From Oxyruncus cristatus (Eukaryota; Chordata; Aves; Passeriformes; Cotingidae), in assembly GCA_013399855.1 (NCBI GenBank), contig VXAY01006698.1, positions 1,918,773 to 1,982,772 of the forward strand: DNA of 64,000 bases, written 5' to 3'. A program made the translations under genes and the position numbers. Numbering within the stretch: the first letter of the stretch is position 1; each line of letters begins with the position of its first letter. Positions 59,401-64,000 of this stretch are shown piece by piece. Under the pieces are notes generated by a model. It had not been told where the DNA came from and ran no database searches. It saw only the letters and a list, made by a program, of their open reading frames with translations.

Positions 59401-62400
59401 TTGTAAAGATGAGGCAGAAACACTTGCTTTTTTTCCCTAATCACTACCTTCTGATCTTTCAAAAACTCAAGAGATTGCCAAACATCCTCAGTGGACATAT
59501 TTTTGGATACAAAACGAGCCAATTCATCTTGATCTTCATATGTGTGTCCCATTTTCCTACACTGTTTCTTGAGTTGATCATACAGAATTAATGCATTCTT
59601 CTGCAAGTCGGGAATCTTCCAGAGGAGATGTTCACATTGACAGAAGGCGGCCCACGTTGCCTCACAGTAAGAAAGGTTCAGTTCCTTATAGATAATCTTC
59701 TCCCAAAAAGAATAAAAGCAAACACGTATTTATTTCAGAAGATACTAGCCTCTTGCTAAATAACATTCCTCCTAGTAAATGCCAATTGCAATTCCAAGGG
59801 TGGAGTTTGCAAAAATGTATGTATTTTTCATAATGTATGAGGAACTTCAAAAATAAAGACCTGACACAGAAACTGGGTATTAGGGAGAAGTCATGCACAC
59901 CTCATAATACAATTTCAAGGTACACAAATTGTAGACACACGGCACAGGAAAGGCATTAGCCAGAATAGTGTACCCAATTCTGAACATGCTTCTTCAAGAA
60001 ATACACAATCTTAAAGATACTAGCACAAAATAGTGCAAAACTGAGATGTGCAAAACAGATTAACTATTGAGGGCAAGAAAAATGAATTGCACTTGCTCAG
60101 TGAGAAAAAGCTAAAGAGTGTCTTCAAGCAATAAAAAAATTGCCGTGAAAATGCAGGTCCTTGGTACAAGAAGCAAGAGAGCAAGAAGCCCATACTGCAT
60201 CACGAAACAGTCAAACTGAAGAAGAGGAAAATCCTCTTAAAGGAAAGGATGTGAAACTCTGGAATATACTGGCTACACCGCTGAATCTCTGAAACCAGAG
60301 GTCTTAAAGACAAGTCAGAACATCCATCTGTAACGCAGTGGGGGGCTGAAGCAGAGGGATAACCAATTTGTGAACTATTAAGCTGCAGCTCCCATCTAAA
60401 GTACAGGAGTGCTACGGTGAGGTGCAACAGCAAAGCTGCACAGCAAGCCCAGTAAAGGAAAATGAAGGTAAGCAACCACTGCAAATTCCATTATCAAAAA
60501 CAAATCACTGGATCAGATAACCTCTTACAGAGAAATTTATCTACTTTAATATGAAAACATAGATACTGTTCTACATATTAGGAACAGAAAAAATCTCATT
60601 TACTGGTATAAAACTGAGGGGGACAATTGAGGATTTTAAATTAGCTTTCTTACTTTTGGCCCAATTACTGCAAGTATTTAATCTTCTGCTCCTTGTAAAA
60701 AATACTAAACAAATAGTTGCAACAAAACCACTTTTAAAAATCTTCTGAGTCTAATTTATTGTAGACCAACTGAAAAACCAAAACCCTTTGCTAAAACTAA
60801 GTCCAGTACATCATCCATTTCCAAATCAACTATGCTTAGGCCCTAAAAATGCCCATTTAATAAACTGAACATAACTAAAACAGCACTGTAGTCTTACAAA
60901 GCTCAAATGTAACAAAACCCTGTGTTTACCCTACCTAAAATTACTTACCCTGCTGAATCCAAGTTTCCATGGTTCGTTCTTTAATATCTCCTCCAATTTT
61001 GTTAGCATCTTGCCCTGAAAATTGACCTTCTCACCATCTGTATCATTGCTTTCTCCAGTGTCTCTTTGCCAGTCCACCATATCCAACAGACAGCAAAAAT
61101 GGCACGGCAGAAGAATCGGCAAGAACTCCAGTATCCTCGGAAAAGTCAGAGCTACCAATACTGCCTTCCCTGCAACTGCAGTCATCATAAACAAAGTTTC
61201 ATTCAATATACACACATCTTTGGAAAGGCGATTTAAACTTACTATGGCTTTCATCCTTCGGCCTCTCCTAGATCCAAAACATCTCAATTTTCTTTCAGCT
61301 TCTTACTCATTGTAATCCTTTTTAAATTATTTTAAAGTCTGTTTTCCCTGAACTGCCTTGGGAAAAAAACAATGTAAGCAGATGACATGCATCTAAATGT
61401 ACTCTCTTGGAAAATATGTATTATGCAGAAAGGTAAAGATAAAATCTTTTCCCTTTTAAGCAAGTACTTAATTTACACATAGAGAATCAATATACACTAT
61501 TTCCACCCAAAAAAAATACCATGAAGGCTTGAAGAAGAAACTGCTCAAGCCCATAACAATTAATGGCAACCAAAAAAATTTACAATAGCAGAAGTAGCAA
61601 CAAGGGGGAGAAGGGGGCATATTTTGCCCAACGATACAGATAAAAGAAAATTTAAAATGTAGCACAGTAATTTATATTAGATACTAGGAAAAATCCCCAG
61701 CTACAAGAACAGTGACTGAGTGCAAACTCTACCCTGAAGATTCATGAACACACTGGACAAGCCTCAACCAAAAGCAATCCATATATTCCATTAAAACTCT
61801 CACAGCAAACCAGATCTGTGTTTCTACCACTATTGATTCCTACCCCTTTGTGGTCATGAAAAGATTTGCAGTCCATAAACTAGGGTTAAGAACTTTCCCA
61901 CCGTTACAAAAACAGAACAAAGAGCCTAAAAGTCTGTAGGACTCTGAAAATTCTCCTCTCCTTACACATGGGATTTGGAGTGAAGTCAGGTCAAGTCTAG
62001 CAGAGGCTCTCAACTCTCCTGTTATACACGCTTTGACATCCAAAAGTCACCTCCATCATTTGACCTGACGTTGCCAAGCGAGCCAGGTACTGGAAGACTT
62101 TGTTTGCTTACACGCAACAGCAGATAGACCCAATCCGCCTGAGCAGGTTATGGAAACAGATCATCGGAGCAAAACAAGAGAGCTGATGCTGAGGGCACAC
62201 CTCAGACATCTTGTCTTTCCCTCTATTTTAATGTTTTGCTTCAGACCAGCTGTACTCAGCTCTCACAGACTGAATGCACGTTAGGGATTGGAGTGCCTTA
62301 GGCATGCAACTGGAACATATTGTTTGGGTTTCATCCAGCAGGAATAATGTCAATACTCTCAGAGACTGCACCACAATGGGGGCAAGAGGGATGTCTGCTT

Positions 62401-63322
62401 CCAAAGCACACTCCTGATCCAATATCTAAAACTCCAGTGCAGCCCACAACACGATCCTCAGCAGTCCTAACTAACTCCATGTGGGGACACTCCTGTTTCC
62501 ACATTCTGTCCCTGGCCATACCAATCTGCTGACAGGCAGGATTCAAACACAGACTATTAAGTGTTGATTTGGACTACACTGAACTCCTTCACTGTTCCCC
62601 TGCACTACAAAGAAGCAGGTATACTATTTCTGAACATATATTTTTCCTAAAAAGCCATACCACCATGTGTAAAACCCATTTTTCAACACTTCCGGGGTGG
62701 AGCATCCCTCGCACAGACAATTCTACTTAGTAAGCCTACAGAATTTAGGAAAGTCCTTCTGTATACCTATCTTTAATTGGTCAGTTGTCCCACTGTGAGG
62801 AAATATTTTTAAAAAAAAAAGAATCACTGCATGTTTAAAATTCAGTTGAATATACATTTGATTTGAAGACATGTTAGCTTGAACACAGTACCTGAAACAG
62901 AACTCCTTAGCTTACAAAACAATCAAAATAACACAGGATATACCTACTTGATTTTGAAACATAGCAGAAGATGTCATAATCCTTGGTATCTCTTTGGCTC
63001 CTCCCTGGATGTATGTGTGAAACTTGGAACTGTTTTAGCTTTTCTTCAAGATTTCTAAAATTCAGCATAGACTCCGTAGGAAGCCAAGTAAAAAATTTTT
63101 CTTTAAAACTCTCAGGAACTTTACATTCCCCAAGAAAGAGTGAAAATACTTGTCGGTTGTTTTCTTCTATTTCAGTCCGCAGAAAATACGATGGATATCC
63201 TTGCACAAAGTACTTAGACCCAATTTTTTTAGCTTTAACATTAACCTTCCACCAAGGGCCAACTAATGGAAAACGTCCAATTACTTCATACTCCTTTTTG
63301 GTGCCATCTTCCTGTATAATAA
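50294..63322 (-). CDS. HELB: HELB gene, DNA helicase B (12 of its coding exons, listed separately)
   Basis: SF1B (RecD-like) 5'-3' DNA helicase. In mammals it binds RPA, aids recovery from replication stress and restrains DNA end resection; CDK phosphorylation controls its export from the nucleus. About 990 codons are present. Motifs in order: Walker [11 protein letters not shown] (59061-59090), an acidic RPA-binding-type segment [18 protein letters not shown] (Walker B), GDTRQLPSI (motif III), [10 protein letters not shown] (motif IV), [17 protein letters not shown] (motif V) and VYTAVTRGR (motif VI). All splice phases agree and there is no premature stop. The first coding exon lies beyond base 64000. 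The order tail-to-tail with GRIP1 matches human synteny as I know it. Confidence 0.96.
50428..50447 (-). repeat. (TTTTG)n microsatellite serving as polypyrimidine tract
   Basis: On the plus strand AAAAC units, on the minus strand TTTTG units, immediately before the GACAG acceptor of the last HELB exon. No other pyrimidine tract is present there. Confidence 0.8.
50924..51364 (-). CDS. HELB: HELB exon: motifs V end and VI, and regulatory C-terminal region
   Basis: The acceptor is TTTCAG on the minus strand and the donor GTAAGT. Phase 0 at both ends, 147 codons. It opens [20 protein letters not shown], then [15 protein letters not shown] (motif VI) and ends the helicase core with [10 protein letters not shown]. 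The rest is a poorly conserved Ser/Pro/Gln-rich tail with a CDK-type SPYK (50963-50980 covers SPYKRY), in the part of the protein where human HELB carries its phosphorylation-dependent localisation region. Confidence 0.96.
51560..51694 (-). CDS. HELB: HELB exon: leads into motif V
   Basis: Encodes [20 protein letters not shown] through [15 protein letters not shown], which joins GSEE in the next exon. The acceptor is TTTCTTTAG and the donor GTAAAA (weak at +5). Phase 0 at both ends. Confidence 0.95.
52275..52479 (-). CDS. HELB: HELB exon: helicase 2B-like region
   Basis: Encodes [31 protein letters not shown], a variable Gly/Ser/Glu stretch and [12 protein letters not shown]. The acceptor is GACCTAG and the donor GTAAGT. 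Phase 2 in, phase 0 out. Human reads RLVFGIGDKICCTRN at the core; the following loop is shorter in the bird. Confidence 0.95.
53034..53093 (-). CDS. HELB: HELB 60-nt exon
   Basis: Encodes [20 protein letters not shown] plus two bases, aligned to human [20 protein letters not shown]. The acceptor is GATTTAG and the donor GTAAGC. Phase 2 at both ends. Its acceptor region is a tandem 32-bp duplication. Confidence 0.93.
53104..53167 (-). repeat. Tandem duplication of a 32-bp unit (two copies) at a HELB acceptor
   Basis: 53104-53135 and 53136-53167 appear identical, followed by 7 bases of a third copy. On the minus strand each copy is T-rich (TTTTGTTCATGTTCTTGTTT) and lies directly before the TATGATTTAG acceptor at 53093. 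Confidence 0.9.
54577..54661 (-). CDS. HELB: HELB exon between motifs IV and V
   Basis: Encodes [20 protein letters not shown] and then QSQFIAFRR, where human has [25 protein letters not shown]. The acceptor is TTTTAAAACAG and the donor GTAATT. Phase 1 in, phase 2 out. Confidence 0.95.
54765..54870. repeat. A/C-rich low-complexity tract in HELB intron
   Basis: Repeated AACAA, CAAAC and CCACAC words on the plus strand (GT/T-rich in the HELB transcript), about 105 bases upstream of a HELB acceptor. Confidence 0.75.
55690..55820 (-). CDS. HELB: HELB exon after motif IV (variable region)
   Basis: Encodes [20 protein letters not shown] through [13 protein letters not shown], matching human RISRRQFPKFDAEL at its start. 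The acceptor is GGTCAAG. The donor used here, GTATAT, is weak; it is chosen because it alone gives a good phase-1 join to [10 protein letters not shown]. An alternative phase-1 GTGTAC lies 9 nt downstream, and a better-looking GTAAAG 43 nt downstream would create a stop. Confidence 0.85.
55821..56759 (-). other. HELB intron, nothing recognised
   Basis: AT-rich; no repeat family or coding signal supported. The neighbouring HELB introns 54662-55689, 56902-57589 and 57762-58823 are similar apart from the low-complexity tracts listed. Confidence 0.7.
56760..56901 (-). CDS. HELB: HELB exon: motifs III and IV
   Basis: Encodes [20 protein letters not shown], then [36 protein letters not shown] is the SF1 motif III and TNHRAE the Arg-containing motif IV. 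The acceptor is TCTGTTTAG and the donor GTAGGA. Phase 1 in, phase 2 out. Confidence 0.97.
57590..57761 (-). CDS. HELB: HELB exon: Walker B (DEGS)
   Basis: Encodes [20 protein letters not shown], then [17 protein letters not shown] and [21 protein letters not shown] is Walker B of the RecD-like family. The acceptor is TTTCTAG and the donor GTAAGT. Phase 0 in, phase 1 out. Confidence 0.97.
58794..58822 (-). repeat. (TTTG)n run just after a HELB donor
   Basis: On the minus strand the intron begins GTAAGG and then continues into a TTTG-repeat run. U-rich sequence directly after a donor is the type that TIA-1 family proteins can use; that role is inference. Confidence 0.7.
58824..59696 (-). CDS. 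HELB: HELB large exon: N-terminal domain end, Walker A and acidic RPA-binding motif
   Basis: 291 codons, phase 0 at both ends. It opens [20 protein letters not shown], runs through a helical winged-helix-like region ([15 protein letters not shown]), a variable acidic linker, then [19 protein letters not shown] (Walker A), the acidic [13 protein letters not shown] segment and [20 protein letters not shown] (motif Ia). The donor is GTAAGG. The acceptor GAGAAG is a tandem site; starting at 59696 fits the human spacing. The acidic segment corresponds to the RPA70N-binding motif described in human HELB. Confidence 0.97.
59945..60330 (+). mobile_element. Possible ancient CR1 remnant
   Basis: Loose similarity only: 'gccagaatagtgtacccaat' 'tctg', 'gtgaaactctggaatat' and 'aaagacaagtcagaacat' recall CR1 body phrases in order. 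It could be chance. It lies in a HELB intron. Confidence 0.3.
60949..61175 (-). CDS. HELB: HELB exon: N-terminal domain, second exon in window
   Basis: Encodes [20 protein letters not shown] and ends [13 protein letters not shown], against human FPKIMEFLPVLLPRHF and HPWKLGFSK. The donor is GTAAGT. The 5' boundary is uncertain: ACTGCAG (exon from 61175) and TTGCAG 6 nt later (from 61169) both keep phase 1. Confidence 0.9.
61176..62947 (-). other. HELB intron (1.8 kb), nothing recognised
   Basis: Moderately AT-rich with a somewhat GC-richer middle (about 62040-62560). The open frames there overlap on both strands and show no known family. Confidence 0.7.
62948..63322 (-). CDS. HELB: HELB exon: N-terminal domain, first exon in window
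   Basis: Encodes [20 protein letters not shown], then [38 protein letters not shown] and on to a poorly conserved end. Human has VFGRFPITGAWWRVKV and VQGFPSYFLQSD. The acceptor is TGATGCAG (63326-63323) and the donor GTAGGT. Phase 1 at both ends. The exon with the start codon is outside the window. Confidence 0.94.
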
Positions 63323-64000
63323 CTGCATCATTAAAAAGAAAAATAAACCCATTGTCAATTGACAGTCATAAAAATTAAAAGTTTGGATTGATTAAAAGAG
63401 TTACGTTTGTTCTAAGCCCATTTTTGTCTTTTCTATAAGTTCTGGCAGTAAAAGTAAAGCAGGGGTTTTCATAAACTCAGTCTCTCCAGTAGTATTTAAA
63501 AACAAAAGTGAAACCAATCCTAGAAAGAAGTACAAAATTGCTTCTCTAAGCATGAGAAACAAATCTTGTGTATTTATTAAGCCAATTAAACACATACGGT
63601 TTAATATTATTACTATTTATGTCAAGGCAAGTTTATAATTCAATTTTAAACAGTTTTGTCACAAAATATTCCATCACAACACTCGCATGTTCTTCAGATA
63701 CAATTGTTCTTCAGATATAAATACTTTCTGCTACTGAAACCACCAAAACTATAAGCAATTAGTACAATAAACTCTTAACATTTTGTATGACATGGTTTGT
63801 CCCCTCTTTTCCTCAAACAAATTAACACACCACCCCTCAATCCACGACTGGGGACTAACTGCTATGACTAGAACAAAGTGGGCACCTACATTTAGCAGGG
63901 CCTCTTCACCACACCAGAGTGGCTGTTAGGTCTGTAACTACTTATCTGTTTCTCCCTTGTTACCTAGTTCAATTCAGCCGCTTCAAAAACAATTTTGAGG
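63323..64000 (-). other. HELB first intron, partial
   Basis: Sequence upstream of the first HELB exon in the window. No exon encoding the expected acidic N-terminus is visible, so the start codon lies further right. Confidence 0.7.

Noticed and set aside
59037..59591. Plus-strand frames of 60-87 codons
   Set aside because: They are shadows of the large HELB exon on the minus strand.

Overview
This is a vertebrate nuclear window with intron-exon structure, AT-rich introns and CpG depletion. It is almost certainly avian. Most recognisable repeats are CR1 LINE 3' ends, and one element is a tRNA-Ile-headed SINE with a CR1-type tail, a combination known from songbirds (TguSINE1-like). A passerine is therefore the best guess for the source, but that is an inference from one degenerate element.

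Two convergent (tail-to-tail) genes explain all of the coding signal I can support. On the plus strand, positions 1-47929 hold the 3' two thirds of GRIP1 (glutamate receptor-interacting protein 1). Eighteen exons cover the second half of PDZ3, the PDZ3-PDZ4 linker, PDZ4, PDZ5, PDZ6, the long PDZ6-PDZ7 linker, PDZ7 and the stop codon. A 3'UTR of about 1.5 kb ends at an AATAAA near 49430. On the minus strand, 50294-63322 holds twelve exons of HELB (DNA helicase B, a RecD-like SF1B helicase). They run from the N-terminal domain through all the helicase motifs to the stop codon; only the first coding exon lies beyond the right edge. All adjacent exon phases agree in both genes and no frameshift or premature stop is needed, so both look intact. 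As I recall it, the tail-to-tail order is the same as in human.

The proteins have unrelated jobs: GRIP1 is a synaptic and adhesion scaffold, and HELB is an RPA-binding 5'-3' DNA helicase that acts in replication stress and limits end resection.

Repeats: CR1 fragments lie near 4735, 12835, 21408 (split by a 332-base assembly gap), 26688, 43545, 45050, 45998 and possibly 59945. A tRNA-Ile/CR1 SINE lies at about 32075, only about 33 bases past a GRIP1 donor site. The remaining introns show mainly low-complexity AT-rich sequence.

The most interesting signals concern splicing. Two unannotated exon-like segments (34104-34304 and 34892-34957) sit in the phase-2 intron of the PDZ6-PDZ7 linker. Both are open, in frame, phase-symmetric and flanked by splice signals. 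Two successive GRIP1 exons have NAGNAG acceptors. Two HELB acceptors use repeat DNA as their polypyrimidine tract: a duplicated 32-bp unit and a (TTTTG)n run. I found no prokaryote-type system, CRISPR array or intact mobile-element gene.
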